Below are positions 28,043 through 37,542 of a stretch of DNA of 64,000 nucleotides, one piece after another. A program made the position numbers and the translations under genes. Origin of the DNA: Pseudomonas viridiflava (GTDB taxonomy: Bacteria > Pseudomonadota > Gammaproteobacteria > Pseudomonadales > Pseudomonadaceae); the NCBI RefSeq assembly GCF_900601905.1, contig NZ_UWFA01000289.1:124001-188000 (forward strand), in the 5' to 3' direction. How positions within the stretch are numbered: position 1 is the first letter of the stretch; each line of letters opens with the position of its first letter. The notes beneath the pieces are model-generated. The model was given only the letters and a program-made list of their open reading frames with translations. It was not told where the DNA came from and ran no database searches.

Positions 28043-28282
28043 ATGCAGGAACACGCTATGCGCGATGACGAACGCGAAAAACTTCAGATTGAGATGATCA
28101 GGATGATCGCTGACACTCGCAAGCTCGTTTTGGAGGCTGACAAGCTCTGCCTCGAAGCGGAGAAGCTCAAAACTGAAACTGGAAAAATGAGCCTCGAAAT
28201 GTTCTGGTATCCCGTTTTCATTGCCATCGGGATGTTCGGCGCTGCCGCAACGGTCACCGCGCTGATCATCAAATTTTTATGA
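28043..28282 (+). CDS. Small membrane protein with coiled coil
   Basis: The 79-residue protein has a charged helical heptad-like region (RKLVLEADKLCLEAEKLKTE) and one C-terminal membrane helix (FWYPVFIAIGMFGAAATVTALI). Similar small hypothetical proteins are common in Pseudomonas. The frame is open for 50 more codons upstream, but AGGAAA before the ATG at 28043 and the change in composition favour this start. Function unknown. Confidence 0.65.
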   Translation: MQEHAMRDDEREKLQIEMIRMIADTRKLVLEADKLCLEAEKLKTETGKMSLEMFWYPVFIAIGMFGAAATVTALIIKFL

Positions 28283-28313
28283 GTCTCGGCCGCGCCACGC
28301 GCGGCTTTCCAAT

Positions 28314-28970
28314 TCAACGACTCACCAAGCCCAAGCCCAAGCCATCAGCATCAACCACCACCGTCACCCCTTCATAGCTCGCCAATGTCCCATGCGGCGT
28401 GTCCATCTCATGTTCATGAGTCGCGGTAATCACCATCACACTGGCACCCGCTGCTTCTGCGGCAGCGATCCCGGCTGGAGCGTCTTCGAAGACCAGGCAT
28501 TTCCCTGGGTCGACGCCCAGCCGTTTGGCGGCTAGCAGAAAGCAGTCCGGAGCGGGTTTGCCCTGGCTGACGTCTTCGGCCGTGACGATGTTGATCGGCA
28601 GTTCCAGACCTGCGGCTTTGAGACGTGCTTGGGCCAATGCGCGAGGTGCCGAGGTGACGATGGCCCAGCGCTCCGGTGGCAGTGAGGCGAGGAGGCGGGC
28701 GGCGTCGGCGATTTCAATCACGCCTTCCACGTCGTCGATTTCTGCCTGGGAAATGGCCGCTGCCTCCCGCTCAGGGTCGACGCCCGGCAGGTTCAGGTTG
28801 CGAATGGTGTCGATGCAGCGCACGCCGTGAATGGTCGGCAAGAAGGTCATGACATCCAGCCCATGCTTCTGTGCCCAGTGAGTCCAGACCCGTTCGGCGG
28901 CGACGATGGAATTGAGCAGCGTGCCGTCCATGTCGAACAGAAAGGCCGCGAAGCGTCGGTTGTTGAGCAT
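28314..28970 (-). CDS. HAD-family sugar-phosphate phosphatase
   Basis: The 218-residue hydrolase has motif I DMDGTLLNS (FLFDMDGTLL), motif II VTSAP, the conserved Lys in QGKPAPDCF and motif IV FEDAPAGI. It belongs to the DOG/YfbT/phosphoglycolate-like group that removes phosphate from sugar or polyol phosphates; its substrate is not determinable. A REPIN of a distinct family lies just upstream. Confidence 0.85.
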   Translation of the reverse strand: MLNNRRFAAFLFDMDGTLLNSIVAAERVWTHWAQKHGLDVMTFLPTIHGVRCIDTIRNLNLPGVDPEREAAAISQAEIDDVEGVIEIADAARLLASLPPERWAIVTSAPRALAQARLKAAGLELPINIVTAEDVSQGKPAPDCFLLAAKRLGVDPGKCLVFEDAPAGIAAAEAAGASVMVITATHEHEMDTPHGTLASYEGVTVVVDADGLGLGLVSR

Positions 28971-28998
28971 GAGTTACCTCGGGTTGGTCATGAGATTT

Positions 28999-29075
28999 CT
29001 GTAGGAGCCAACGTGTTGGCGAGGCGATGTATCTGATCGCACCATAGGACGGCTCGCTAACACGTTGGCTCCTAT
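28999..29075. repeat. REPIN, CCAACGTGTTGGCGAG family
   Basis: Arms TGTAGGAGCCAACGTGTTGG and CTAACACGTTGGCTCCTATA enclose about 25 bases. This is a different arm from the GAGGCTTGCCCG family but shares the (T)GTAGGAGC end. It lies between the divergent HAD and malic enzyme genes. Confidence 0.75.
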
Positions 29076-29341
29076 ATGATTCGCATTCGCTACATATTCT
29101 GCGACAAATCAAAGTCTACCCACCAGTGACGGGCGCGACGACTTCCTTTTTTGCCATCCATTCGCCATGTAGTAGCGGCAAATTGTCGCAACACGATTTT
29201 GCGCGAGTAAGATATGCACCTTGATTTCACGCCCCCGATTTTTCGGGGCTGGCCCTGATGCGCTCCGCCAGGAGATTCCGGGTTGCCTGCCTCGGCTGTA
29301 CGGACTGAATACGAGTAGACGAGAAAAGGCGATAACTGAAA

Positions 29342-31030
29342 ATGACCAAGACTTCGCGACCTTTATATATTTCCTATGCCGGCCCTTCGCTGCTGGAAAT
29401 GCCCCTGTTGAATAAAGGCAGTGCTTTTACCCCGCAAGAGCGGGTCGAATTCAATCTGATCGGGCTGCTGCCGCAAAACGTAGAGACGATCGAAGAACAA
29501 GTGACGCGGGTTTACAGCCAGTATCAGCAGTGCGCCAGCGACCTGGACAAGCATATCTACCTGCGTTCGATTCAGGACAACAACGAAACGTTGTTCTTCC
29601 GCCTGCTGGATTCGCATCTCGATGAGATGCTGCCGATCATCTACACCCCGACCGTGGGGCAGGCGTGTCAGGAGTTCTCCAAGATCTATCGCACGCACCG
29701 TGGCCTGTTCATCTCCTACCCGGATCGCGATCGGATTGACGATATCCTGCGCAGCGCCACCAAAGACCGTATCAAGATCATCGTGGTCACCGACAGCGAG
29801 CGTATCCTCGGCCTGGGCGACCAGGGCATCGGTGGAATGGGCATTCCAATCGGCAAACTGTCGCTGTACACCGCGTGTGGCGGGATCAGCCCGGCGTACA
29901 CGCTGCCCATCGTGCTGGACGTCGGCACCAACAATCAGGAGTTGCTCGACGACCCGATGTACATGGGCTGGCGCAACAAGCGGGTGACGGGCAAGGAATA
30001 CGACGAGTTCATCGCGCTGTTCATCGAGGCCGTGCAGCGTCGCTGGCCGGACGTGCTGTTGCAGTTCGAAGACTTCGCCCAGACCAACGCCATGCCGTTG
30101 CTGGACAAGTATCGCGACGAGCTGTGCTGCTTCAACGATGATATTCAGGGCACTGCATCGGTTGCCGTGGGTACGTTGCTGGCAGCGTGCAAGGCCAAGA
30201 ACGAAACCCTCGGTCAGCAGCGCGTGGTGTTTCTTGGCGCAGGTTCGGCCGGTTGCGGTATCGCCGAGCACATCATCGCGGCCATGGTGATCGAAGGCCT
30301 GAGCGAAGCCGAAGCCCGCAAGCGGGTGATGATGGTCGACCGTTTTGGCCTGCTGACTGACAGCATGGATAACCTGCTGGACTTCCAGAAGAACCTGGCG
30401 CAGAAAGCGGCTGACGTGGCGGGCTGGTCGACGGGCGAGGGCTATCCCGAGCTGCTGGACGTGGTCAGCAACGGCAAGCCGACAGTGTTGATTGGTGTGT
30501 CCGGTCAGCGTGGCCTGTTCACCGAGCAGGTCATCCGCGAGATGCACAAGCATTGCGCCAAGCCGCTGGTGATGCCGTTGTCCAACCCGACTTCGAAAGT
30601 TGAAGTCACCCCCCAGGAAGTCCTGACCTGGACCAATGGCGACGCACTGGTGGCAACGGGGAGTCCGTTTGCCCCGGTCACCGTAGGCGATCGTACGTTC
30701 CACATTGCTCAGTGCAACAACTCCTACATCTTCCCAGGCATTGGCCTGGGGGTGATCGCGGCAAAAGCCACGCGCATCTCCGACAAGATGCTGATGGCGG
30801 CGTCCAACGCGCTGGCTGAGTGTTCGCCAATGGTCACCGGCAAGGGCGATGCCGTGCTGCCGCCACTGAAGGAAATTCAGGAAGTCAGCAAGAAGATCGC
30901 GCTGGCAGTGGCCAAACAGGCACAGGCCGATGGTGTGGCACTGGAGACTACCGAAGAGTTTCTGGTCGAGGCCATTCAGCGCAATTTCTGGCAGCCTAAC
31001 TACCGGGCGTATCGTCGCAGCGCGGTATGA
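29342..31030 (+). CDS. maeA: NAD-dependent malic enzyme
   Basis: The 562-residue enzyme oxidatively decarboxylates malate to pyruvate. The N-terminal malic domain carries [13 protein letters not shown] and [23 protein letters not shown]; the NAD domain carries [15 protein letters not shown]. It has the length of the large SfcA/MaeA type, not of the MaeB phosphotransacetylase fusion. The 266 bases between the REPIN and the ATG contain a small CCCCGA...TCGGGG hairpin (about 29230-29246) and a weak promoter-like TTGTCG/TAAGAT pair; nothing firm. Confidence 0.95.
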   Translation: MTKTSRPLYISYAGPSLLEMPLLNKGSAFTPQERVEFNLIGLLPQNVETIEEQVTRVYSQYQQCASDLDKHIYLRSIQDNNETLFFRLLDSHLDEMLPIIYTPTVGQACQEFSKIYRTHRGLFISYPDRDRIDDILRSATKDRIKIIVVTDSERILGLGDQGIGGMGIPIGKLSLYTACGGISPAYTLPIVLDVGTNNQELLDDPMYMGWRNKRVTGKEYDEFIALFIEAVQRRWPDVLLQFEDFAQTNAMPLLDKYRDELCCFNDDIQGTASVAVGTLLAACKAKNETLGQQRVVFLGAGSAGCGIAEHIIAAMVIEGLSEAEARKRVMMVDRFGLLTDSMDNLLDFQKNLAQKAADVAGWSTGEGYPELLDVVSNGKPTVLIGVSGQRGLFTEQVIREMHKHCAKPLVMPLSNPTSKVEVTPQEVLTWTNGDALVATGSPFAPVTVGDRTFHIAQCNNSYIFPGIGLGVIAAKATRISDKMLMAASNALAECSPMVTGKGDAVLPPLKEIQEVSKKIALAVAKQAQADGVALETTEEFLVEAIQRNFWQPNYRAYRRSAV

Positions 31031-31051
31031 TCGCGGGCTGACGGGTTAGCC

Positions 31052-31088
31052 AAAAAGCCGCGACATGCCTGCATGTCGCGGCTTTTTT
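31052..31088 (+). terminator. Terminator after malic enzyme
   Basis: A strong 16-base stem AAAAAGCCGCGACATG / CATGTCGCGGCTTTTTT with a four-base loop and T-run, 21 bases past the stop codon. Confidence 0.93.
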
Positions 31089-31122
31089 ATGGAAGCATAG
31101 TTGTCTGTTTGAAATGCAATCC

Positions 31123-31227
31123 CCTGTAGGAGCGAGGCTTGGTCTGGGCGGCATTCCGACGATAAAGACTCCTGCGATCCAACGTGAACCGAGTCCAGCC
31201 TTCGCGGGCAAGCCTCGCTCCAACAGG
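31123..31227. repeat. Diverged REPIN, GAGGCTTG family
   Basis: The left arm CTGTAGGAGCGAGGCTTG loses similarity after the first 18 bases. The right arm TTCGCGGGCAAGCCTCGCTC is intact. It ends about 35 bases before the ogt start. Confidence 0.7.
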
Positions 31228-31261
31228 GACTGCATTCCACGTCATAAACCGGAGCCCGACA

Positions 31262-31897
31262 TTGGAAGGATTCACCGAGACCGCCGCCGAGCAGATCACC
31301 GCCTTCAACACAGCCATGAAAACCCTGCTGCAATCAAAGCCCGCCAAACCTTCCACCGGCGAGCCGCTGTATTTCAAGCCGCTGCACACACCGCTAGGTC
31401 CGATGCTGGCCATGGCGGAACGGCGCGGGCTGGTGATGCTTGAGTTTCTGGATCGGCCGATCCTGAGGCGTGAAATCGAAGAACTGCGCAGCCGCTATGG
31501 CTATCTGATCGGGGCCGGGGAGCATCCGCATCTGCTGCAGGTCGAAGACGAACTCGAACGCTATTTCGCCGCCAGCCTGACCCGTTTTGAAGTGCCGTTG
31601 CACACGCCCGGCAGTATTTTTCAGAACCAGGTGTGGGAAGCGTTACGTCAGGTGCCCTATGGCACGACCTGCACCTACGGCGAAATCGCCCTGTTGCTGG
31701 GCAAGCCCGGCGGCAGCAGGGCTGTAGGGCTGGCCAATGGTAGCAACCGGATGTCCATCGTGTTGCCTTGCCATCGAGTGATCGGCGCCGACGGTTCATT
31801 GACCGGCTATGGCGGCGGCATGGCTCGCAAGCGTTTTCTGTTGCGCCTGGAGCGCGTTACCTTGCCCATCGCCGAACAGGGCCAGTTGTTGCTGTGA
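31262..31897 (+). CDS. ogt: Methylated-DNA-protein-cysteine methyltransferase
   Basis: The 211-residue protein has the Ogt/MGMT C-terminal domain with the acceptor motif VLPCHRVIG, the helix-turn-helix stretch RQVPYGTTCTYGEIA and GYGGGMARKRFLL after it. It removes alkyl groups from O6-alkylguanine. Start choice: a TTG at 31262 has GGAG seven bases upstream, while the first ATG (31316) has no visible ribosome site; the open frame upstream runs into a REPIN. The true start therefore stays uncertain by 18 residues. Confidence 0.88.
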   Translation: MEGFTETAAEQITAFNTAMKTLLQSKPAKPSTGEPLYFKPLHTPLGPMLAMAERRGLVMLEFLDRPILRREIEELRSRYGYLIGAGEHPHLLQVEDELERYFAASLTRFEVPLHTPGSIFQNQVWEALRQVPYGTTCTYGEIALLLGKPGGSRAVGLANGSNRMSIVLPCHRVIGADGSLTGYGGGMARKRFLLRLERVTLPIAEQGQLLL

Positions 31898-32043
31898 AGA
31901 CCGACATCGGATCCGATGAGCGGTCGTTTTTTGCCCCAGATAGCTGTACGCGCTAGATGAAGATGCTCAAGACTTGCAGGACGAATGCGCGGTATGCGTC
32001 GATGCCGATATATACTGCGCGCCATTCTTCAAGGGAGAGCCGT

Positions 32044-33177
32044 GTGGCCATCGATATTCACTGGATTCGCGACGACGACAGCCTCGCCCTGCATTGCGCT
32101 CAGTGGCAGTCACTGCCCTTTGTCGCCCTCGACACCGAATTCATGCGGGTCGACACCTTTTACCCGATTGCGGCCCTGTTGCAGATTGGCGATGGTTCCA
32201 AAGCCTGGCTGATCGACCCGTTGTTGATCAATGACTGGCGACCGTTGTCGGCGCTGCTGGAAAACCCGGACGTGATCAAAGTGGTTCACGCCTGCAGCGA
32301 AGATCTGGAAGTCTTGTTGCGCCTGACCGGCAGCCTGCCGGTGCCGCTGTTCGACACCCAGCTGGCGGCGGCTTACCTGAACATCGGTTTCTCCATGGGC
32401 TACTCGCGTCTGGTTCAGGAAGTGCTGAACATCGACCTGCCCAAGGGCGAAACCCGTTCCGACTGGCTGCAGCGCCCTTTGTCTGAAACCCAGATCAGCT
32501 ATGCCGCCGAAGATGCCGTGCATCTGGCTGAGCTGTACAGCCTGCTGCGTCCGCGCCTGTCGGACGAAAAGTATGCCTGGCTGCTGGACGACGGTGCCGA
32601 GCTGGTGGCTAATCTGCGCCGCGAAATAGACCCTTACGAGTTGTACCGCGACGCCAAGCTGGCCTGGAAACTGTCCCGTGCCCAATTGGCGGTCCTGCGT
32701 GAGCTGTGCGCCTGGCGTGAGCGCGAAGCCCGCGCCCGCAACGTGCCGCGTAATCGGATCGTGCGTGAACACTCATTGTGGCCGCTGGCCAGAACCCAGC
32801 CGGACAACCTGGCGGCGCTGGCCAAGATTGACGACATGCACCCCAAAACAGTCCGACAGGATGGTGAGTTCATTCTCGACCTGATCAAAAACTCAGGCAG
32901 CCTGCCGCCGGAACAATGGCCGCCCGCGCTGCCGGAGCCTTTGCCCATCGAGGCCGCGGCCGTGCTCAAGACCTTGCGGGCCACCGGTCAGCGCTATGCC
33001 GAGGAGCTGGATATGGCGCCTGAGCTGATGCTGCGTAAAAAGACCCTCGAAGCCGTGCTCAAAACCGGTTTCCCTGATGGTCCTTATCATTTGCCCGATT
33101 CGCTGCGTGGCTGGCGCCGCGAGCTGATGGGCCAGGCATTGCTTGACAGCCTGGCCAACGCCGGAGAACAGCCTTGA
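32044..33177 (+). CDS. rnd: Ribonuclease D
   Basis: The 377-residue 3'-5' exoribonuclease of tRNA maturation begins at GTG after AAGGGAGAG. DEDD-type motifs are visible: [23 protein letters not shown] and YAAEDAVHL (the Tyr marks the DEDDy type). Two HRDC-type helical domains fill the C-terminal half. Its last four bases overlap ycgL. Confidence 0.95.
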   Translation: MAIDIHWIRDDDSLALHCAQWQSLPFVALDTEFMRVDTFYPIAALLQIGDGSKAWLIDPLLINDWRPLSALLENPDVIKVVHACSEDLEVLLRLTGSLPVPLFDTQLAAAYLNIGFSMGYSRLVQEVLNIDLPKGETRSDWLQRPLSETQISYAAEDAVHLAELYSLLRPRLSDEKYAWLLDDGAELVANLRREIDPYELYRDAKLAWKLSRAQLAVLRELCAWREREARARNVPRNRIVREHSLWPLARTQPDNLAALAKIDDMHPKTVRQDGEFILDLIKNSGSLPPEQWPPALPEPLPIEAAAVLKTLRATGQRYAEELDMAPELMLRKKTLEAVLKTGFPDGPYHLPDSLRGWRRELMGQALLDSLANAGEQP

Positions 33178-33467
33178 AACGTATTTGTTCGATCTACCAC
33201 AGCAGCAAGCGCAACGGTATGTACCTGTACGTGCTCAAGAGCGACGAGCTCAAGCGCGTCCCGCCTGAATTGATGAGCGCCTTCGGCAAGGCGCGTCATG
33301 CCTTTGACCTGGTGCTCAGCCCCGAGCGTGCACTGGCCCGTGAAGACATCCATCTGGTGTTGGCAAACCTCGACAAGCAGGGCTACCACCTGCAGATGCC
33401 ACCCGCCGAAGATGAGTACATCGAGCACTTGCCCGAAGAGTTGTTGCGCCGCAACGACCCGATGTAA
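33174..33467 (+). CDS. YcgL domain protein
   Basis: The 97-residue protein opens with [20 protein letters not shown] and matches the YcgL family (UPF0745), a small alpha/beta fold of unclear function. The rnd-ycgL pairing with a four-base overlap is usual in Pseudomonas and points to co-expression. Confidence 0.92.
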   Translation: MKRICSIYHSSKRNGMYLYVLKSDELKRVPPELMSAFGKARHAFDLVLSPERALAREDIHLVLANLDKQGYHLQMPPAEDEYIEHLPEELLRRNDPM

Positions 33468-33574
33468 GCAGTTGACCCTGTCCGGGTTACCAGGCCGTTG
33501 CTGGCGCATTCGACGCGGACCCGACCGCGCTCTGCCAGTCCTCGGCCGCATGTCCAGTTTTTAAGGTTTAAACC

Positions 33575-34507
33575 ATGCGCGTTCTGATTGCCGAAAACGA
33601 TTATTCGACTTACACCCGGTTGCTGCGTGAAGCGGCTCCCGAGCTTGAGATTCTCAGCACCGGGGATTCTGCCGAGTTGTCCCGCTTTGCTGCTGATTGC
33701 CCGGTCTGGCTGGGTCAACCTGATTTGCTCGCCAATCTCCTGCGCCAAGGCCACAAGCCAGCATGGATGCAGGCCACCTGGGCAGGCATCACACCGTTGC
33801 TGGCTGACGGGCTGCAGCGGGACTATCGCCTGACCCGGGCGGTGGGCATCTTCGGTCAGGTCATGGCCGAGTTCGTCCTGACTTACATGCTGGGCCATGA
33901 GCGCGAAGTGTTGGCGCGACTGGTCAGCCAGGTCGAGCGCAAGTGGGACAATCGCCCAGGCCACAGTCTGGCGGGGCGCAAGGCGTTGATTGTCGGTGCT
34001 GGTGATATCGGCCTGAGCGTGGCGCAGTTTCTCGCGCCGTTCGGCGTGCAGGTCTACGGCATTGCGTCGAGCGCGCGCAGCCAGGCGCCGTTTGTCGAAG
34101 TCGGCAGCATGGAGGATCTGCCGCGCCTGGTGGGGGAGGTGGATTACGTGATCAATCTGCTGCCAAACACCCCGCAAACCCATGATCTGTTCGACGCGAA
34201 GATGTTCGCCAGATTCAAACCCACAGGCTTGTTCATCAACGTGGGGCGCGGTGTCGCGGTGGTTGATGCGGATCTGGTAGAGGCGCTCAAGGAAGGCCAT
34301 CTGGCGGGTGCGGTGATTGACGTCTGCCGTCAGGAACCGCTGCCGCAACGCCATCCGTTCTGGACTGCCTGGGGGTTGTTGTTGACCGGGCACAGCTCCG
34401 CACCCACCTCGCCGGTGGCGATGGTCGGGCTGTTTCTGGACAATCTCAAGGCGTATAAAGCGGGCGAAACGCTGCGCGGGGAAGTGGATTTTTCGCGGGG
34501 GTATTGA
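33575..34507 (+). CDS. D-2-hydroxyacid dehydrogenase (GhrA-like)
   Basis: The 310-residue NAD(P)-dependent reductase has the Rossmann motif LIVGAGDIGLSVAQFL and the catalytic set Arg (INVGRGVAVVD), Glu (CRQEPLP) and His (LTGHSSAPTS). Members reduce glyoxylate, hydroxypyruvate or related acids; the substrate here is unknown. It is a single gene followed by a REPIN. The 107 bases before it show no clear signal beyond a weak GC-rich dyad. Confidence 0.9.
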   Translation: MRVLIAENDYSTYTRLLREAAPELEILSTGDSAELSRFAADCPVWLGQPDLLANLLRQGHKPAWMQATWAGITPLLADGLQRDYRLTRAVGIFGQVMAEFVLTYMLGHEREVLARLVSQVERKWDNRPGHSLAGRKALIVGAGDIGLSVAQFLAPFGVQVYGIASSARSQAPFVEVGSMEDLPRLVGEVDYVINLLPNTPQTHDLFDAKMFARFKPTGLFINVGRGVAVVDADLVEALKEGHLAGAVIDVCRQEPLPQRHPFWTAWGLLLTGHSSAPTSPVAMVGLFLDNLKAYKAGETLRGEVDFSRGY

Positions 34508-34516
34508 GACGTAGAA

Positions 34517-34610
34517 CCTGTGGGACCGGATTTATCCGGGAAGAGGGCATTGCAGCCGATGCATGGGCGTCGTCCAGTATGCCGCTTTCCCGGCTAAAGC
34601 CGGTCCCACG
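34517..34610. repeat. REPIN, GACCGGATTTATCCGGGAA family
   Basis: Arms CTGTGGGACCGGATTTATCC and TTCCCGGCTAAAGCCGGTCC flank about 45 bases, between convergent genes. The core palindrome differs from the GAGGCTTGCCCG family. Confidence 0.8.
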
Positions 34611-34616
34611 TATCGG

Positions 34617-35210
34617 TCAGAGGCTGAAATCACCTTCCGCTGCTATCTGCGCCACGGTCTGGCGCGGGCTTGGCACTTCGCGGCCTTGCAGGAATTCCGG
34701 CAGGATCGATTTGTCGCCCAGCTTGCCGATCGCGACAGCGGCATGCACCGCGTAACCTTCCGGAATATTCAGCTCTTTGCGGGCCAGGTCCTGGTCAAAG
34801 CCAGCCATACCGTGGGTGTGCCAGCCGCTGATGCTTGCTTGCAATGCCAGGTAACCCCAAGCCGAGCCGGTGTCGAAGGTGTGCCACAGCGCCGGGCTTT
34901 CTTCGCTTGCGCCCGGTGCGGTGAACGTGGTCTTGGAGACCACAATCACCAGCGCCGAGGCATGTTGCGCCCAGTTGCGGTTGAACTCGACGAGCAAACT
35001 CAGATAACGCTCCCAGTTCGGTGTGTCGCGACGCGCATACAGAAACCGCCAGGGTTGCGAGTTATAGGCCGACGGCGCCCAGCGGGCGGCTTCGAAGAAA
35101 CTCAGCAGGGTTTCTTCGGGGATACTTTCGCCGTTGAAAGCACGGGGCGACCAGCGCTCGGTGAACTGTGGATCGATAGGGTAATCGGCGATGCGAGGGT
35201 TAGTGCTCAT
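34617..35210 (-). CDS. Nitroreductase family protein
   Basis: The 197-residue FMN-dependent reductase has RWSPRAFNGESIPEETLLSFFEAARWAPSAYNSQPWRF, the usual FMN-binding start (SPRAF; SAYNSQPW), and a C-terminal VAIGKLGDK stretch. The broad family reduces nitro compounds or quinones; the natural substrate cannot be told. It is monocistronic and convergent with the dehydrogenase gene. Confidence 0.88.
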   Translation of the reverse strand: MSTNPRIADYPIDPQFTERWSPRAFNGESIPEETLLSFFEAARWAPSAYNSQPWRFLYARRDTPNWERYLSLLVEFNRNWAQHASALVIVVSKTTFTAPGASEESPALWHTFDTGSAWGYLALQASISGWHTHGMAGFDQDLARKELNIPEGYAVHAAVAIGKLGDKSILPEFLQGREVPSPRQTVAQIAAEGDFSL

Positions 35211-35436
35211 GGGAATCCTGAAGGCGAGGAGGAAAGAACGCTAAAGCGGTGGGCCGTCGACGGCAGGCATCGCGGATGTCGTGTCGCTGATGCTGTTTAA
35301 AAGCGGCGGACTAAAGCTACTGCGCCGCTCGTCCGATGACAAGCCTTGCGTACCGACAGTCGCCAGCGCTTGGCCTGCAGCCCTTGTGGCACTAGACTGG
35401 CGGCCTTTTCCCACCTGATGCTGATTGCCCGAACCC

Positions 35437-35886
35437 ATGGCCGCTAAAGTCGAACCTTTCTGGATACGCAAGACCCTCAACCAACTCGACAGCGCCGAGT
35501 GGGAGTCGCTGTGTGATGGCTGTGGCCTGTGCTGCCTGCAAAAGCTGGAGGACGAGGACGACAACAGCGTCTATTACACGCGCATCGCCTGCAAACTGCT
35601 GGACCTGAAAACCTGCCAGTGCACCGACTACAGCAACCGGCGCGCGTCAGTGCCTGATTGCATTCAGCTCACGCCTGGGCAGGCTGACGAATTCAAATGG
35701 CTGCCGCCGACCTGTGGCTATCGCCTGGTCAGCGAAGGCAAGGACCTGCCGCTTTGGCATCATCTTGTGTGTGGGGATCGTGATGCCGTGCATCAGGAGC
35801 GCATCTCCCAGTCGGGGCGCATGGTCAGCGAAAACGCCGTGGCCGAGGATGACTGGGAGGATTACCTGATTTTTCGGGCGGGGTGA
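35437..35886 (+). CDS. YcgN family cysteine-cluster protein
   Basis: The 149-residue protein has the UPF0260 pattern [13 protein letters not shown], then [17 protein letters not shown] and VPDCIQL. This CxxCxxxCC-type cluster is likely to bind a metal. An in-frame TTG at 35425 would add four residues. Role unknown; family members are sometimes next to rnd or minC genes. Confidence 0.88.
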   Translation: MAAKVEPFWIRKTLNQLDSAEWESLCDGCGLCCLQKLEDEDDNSVYYTRIACKLLDLKTCQCTDYSNRRASVPDCIQLTPGQADEFKWLPPTCGYRLVSEGKDLPLWHHLVCGDRDAVHQERISQSGRMVSENAVAEDDWEDYLIFRAG

Positions 35887-35912
35887 GGCATAACAGGCGG
35901 GTTGTGAACCTT

Positions 35913-36040
35913 CCTGTGGGAGCGGTGCTTGCGCGCGATGAACGATTAAGCGGTCCGTCTTAAAACCGCATCGCTCTTATCGTCAAACCGCATCGCTCTT
36001 ATCGTCGCAATGCCGCCCAGACCAAGCACAGCTCCCACAT
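35913..36040. repeat. REP-like element with internal tandem duplication
   Basis: The outer arms CTGTGGGAGCGGTGCTTG and CAAGCACAGCTCCCAC are inverted. Inside, a 22-base unit is repeated exactly in tandem (35963-35984 and 35985-36006, beginning AAACCGCATCGC). Confidence 0.75.
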
Positions 36041-36054
36041 AAGAATCTCACCTA

Positions 36055-36429
36055 TCAGAGCCCGGTTTTCGGCTTGGTCAACGCTTCCAGCCCATCAGTC
36101 AGCGCTTCTTCTGTCGCCACTTCCGCTTTGGTTTTCAACAGACTCAGCTCATCGCCCGCACGTTTGATGCGAGATTTGGCAATGTCCAGGTCGCTGCGGC
36201 TTTTTTCCACCAGGCTTTTGGCCGAGCAGTGCCCGGTAATGCCGCGCGCGAGCACCGCGCCGCCGATGGCCAGCTGGATCAGGCCAAGGAAGCCGCCACG
36301 ACGCAGGCCCTTGCCCATCATCAGGACGCCGCCCGCCAGCGAGCCGACGCGCTCCCAACCTTGTACGTTCTGTTGTGGTTCGCCTTTGATGGCGCTGTCG
36401 ATGCGTTCAACGATTGGGGTATCGCTCAT
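36055..36429 (-). CDS. YgaP-like membrane-domain protein (DUF2892)
   Basis: The 124-residue protein has two adjacent hydrophobic segments (WERVGSLAGGVLMMGKGL and GFLGLIQLAIGGAVLARGITG), as in the DUF2892/YgaP transmembrane domain, followed by a soluble helix (about 75-115). Function unknown. It stands between REP elements and the RNA methylase gene. Confidence 0.7.
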   Translation of the reverse strand: MSDTPIVERIDSAIKGEPQQNVQGWERVGSLAGGVLMMGKGLRRGGFLGLIQLAIGGAVLARGITGHCSAKSLVEKSRSDLDIAKSRIKRAGDELSLLKTKAEVATEEALTDGLEALTKPKTGL

Positions 36430-36517
36430 GATTGGTTCTCCACGATGAGATGAATTCGGTTCAGTAAGAACTGACTATGGCCGTTGCAAACTGTTCAATC
36501 CATTTCACGCCTGGCGA

Positions 36518-37006
36518 TTACGCGTCAGCCTGTTCCCGACCGAACTGCGGCCCCGAGCGGGTGTTAATGCCTTTGGCCATGCGGTCGTAGAGCACGACGT
36601 TGACCGTGGCTGCCAGGTTCATGCAGCCGGTGGTGGGGATGTACACCACGTCTTCGCACCAGTCGCGGATCTCTTTGTCGAGCGATCCATCTTCGGGGCC
36701 GAAAATGTAGATGGCCCGATCCGGGTGGGTGTATTCGGGCAGTGCACGTGCACCTTCGACGAGTTCGACAGCCACCGGAATGCAGCCCAGGGGGATGATG
36801 CTTTTCAGATCGTCGATACCGATCAGCGGAATATCCTGATGGATTTTCTTGGTGTCAGTGACGAAATCCCGGGCGCGTTCGTAGCGTTTGCCGGTGTAGA
36901 ACACCGACGCCACGCCATAGCAACCCGCCGCACGCATCACGGAGCCGACGTTTTCCGGAGACTTGGGATTGAACAGGCCGATGCAGGCGTAACGTTTGTT
37001 GGCCAC
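36518..37006 (-). CDS. SpoU/TrmH-family RNA methyltransferase
   Basis: The 162-residue protein contains the knot motifs FNPKSPENVGSVMRAAGCYG, YIFGPEDGSLDKEIRDWC and IPTTGCMNLAATVNVVLYD. It is the short, single-domain form, like TrmL, which 2'-O-methylates the wobble base of tRNA-Leu. The exact RNA target cannot be fixed from the sequence. Confidence 0.88.
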   Translation of the reverse strand: MANKRYACIGLFNPKSPENVGSVMRAAGCYGVASVFYTGKRYERARDFVTDTKKIHQDIPLIGIDDLKSIIPLGCIPVAVELVEGARALPEYTHPDRAIYIFGPEDGSLDKEIRDWCEDVVYIPTTGCMNLAATVNVVLYDRMAKGINTRSGPQFGREQADA

Positions 37007-37059
37007 GGGGAAGTGCTCGCTGGGAAAAGCGGGCGATTATACGCACACCCCTGATCCGT

Positions 37060-37083
37060 TGCAGGAGCGCGCTTGCCCACAAG
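37060..37083. repeat. Single REP half-element
   Basis: GCAGGAGCGCGCTTGCCCAC resembles the arm of the 48882-48973 REPIN. No partner arm is seen nearby. Confidence 0.5.
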
Positions 37084-37111
37084 TTCAGTGCTACTAGCGG
37101 CCACCGCAGTG

Positions 37112-37486
37112 TCAGTCGTCTTTCTTCATCAGACCCGCCAACGCCGCAAACGGGTTGTGCGTCGCTTTGGCCGTCTTCGGGCTGCTGGTTGAGCTTTCCG
37201 AGAAGTATTGCTGGTCGGTGTAGCGCGAATGTTCGTTGTCGTGGCAGTACAGGCAGAGCAGCTCCCAGTTGGAGCCATCCTGGGGATTGTTGTCGTGGTT
37301 ATGGTCGCGGTGGTGCACGGTCAGCTCGCTCAGGCGTTTGCCGGCGAACTCCCGGGCGCAGCGGCCGCAGACGTGCGGATACATGCGCAGCGCCTTGTCG
37401 CGATAGCCCATTTCGCGGTCGCGCTGGGCGTCGGCCAGGATGCGGTCCAGTTTGGCGGTATGGGAGGGTGGGTTGGCCGTGCTCAT
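37112..37486 (-). CDS. YajD family HNH nuclease
   Basis: The 124-residue protein has paired zinc-type CxxC motifs (CGRCAREF and CLYCHDNEH) around the HNH core LTVHHRDHNHDNNPQDG. YajD proteins are conserved single-domain HNH nucleases with no settled role. The last 25 residues are low complexity (SESSTSSPKTAKA). Confidence 0.88.
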   Translation of the reverse strand: MSTANPPSHTAKLDRILADAQRDREMGYRDKALRMYPHVCGRCAREFAGKRLSELTVHHRDHNHDNNPQDGSNWELLCLYCHDNEHSRYTDQQYFSESSTSSPKTAKATHNPFAALAGLMKKDD

Positions 37487-37542
37487 GGGGTCACCTGTTT
37501 CATGTTCGGTTATTGACTCGATTCTAGCGCGTCGCAGGCTTG

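Noticed and set aside
29363..30703. 446-codon minus-strand frame opposite malic enzyme
   Set aside because: Antisense shadow; the plus strand encodes a clear complete malic enzyme.
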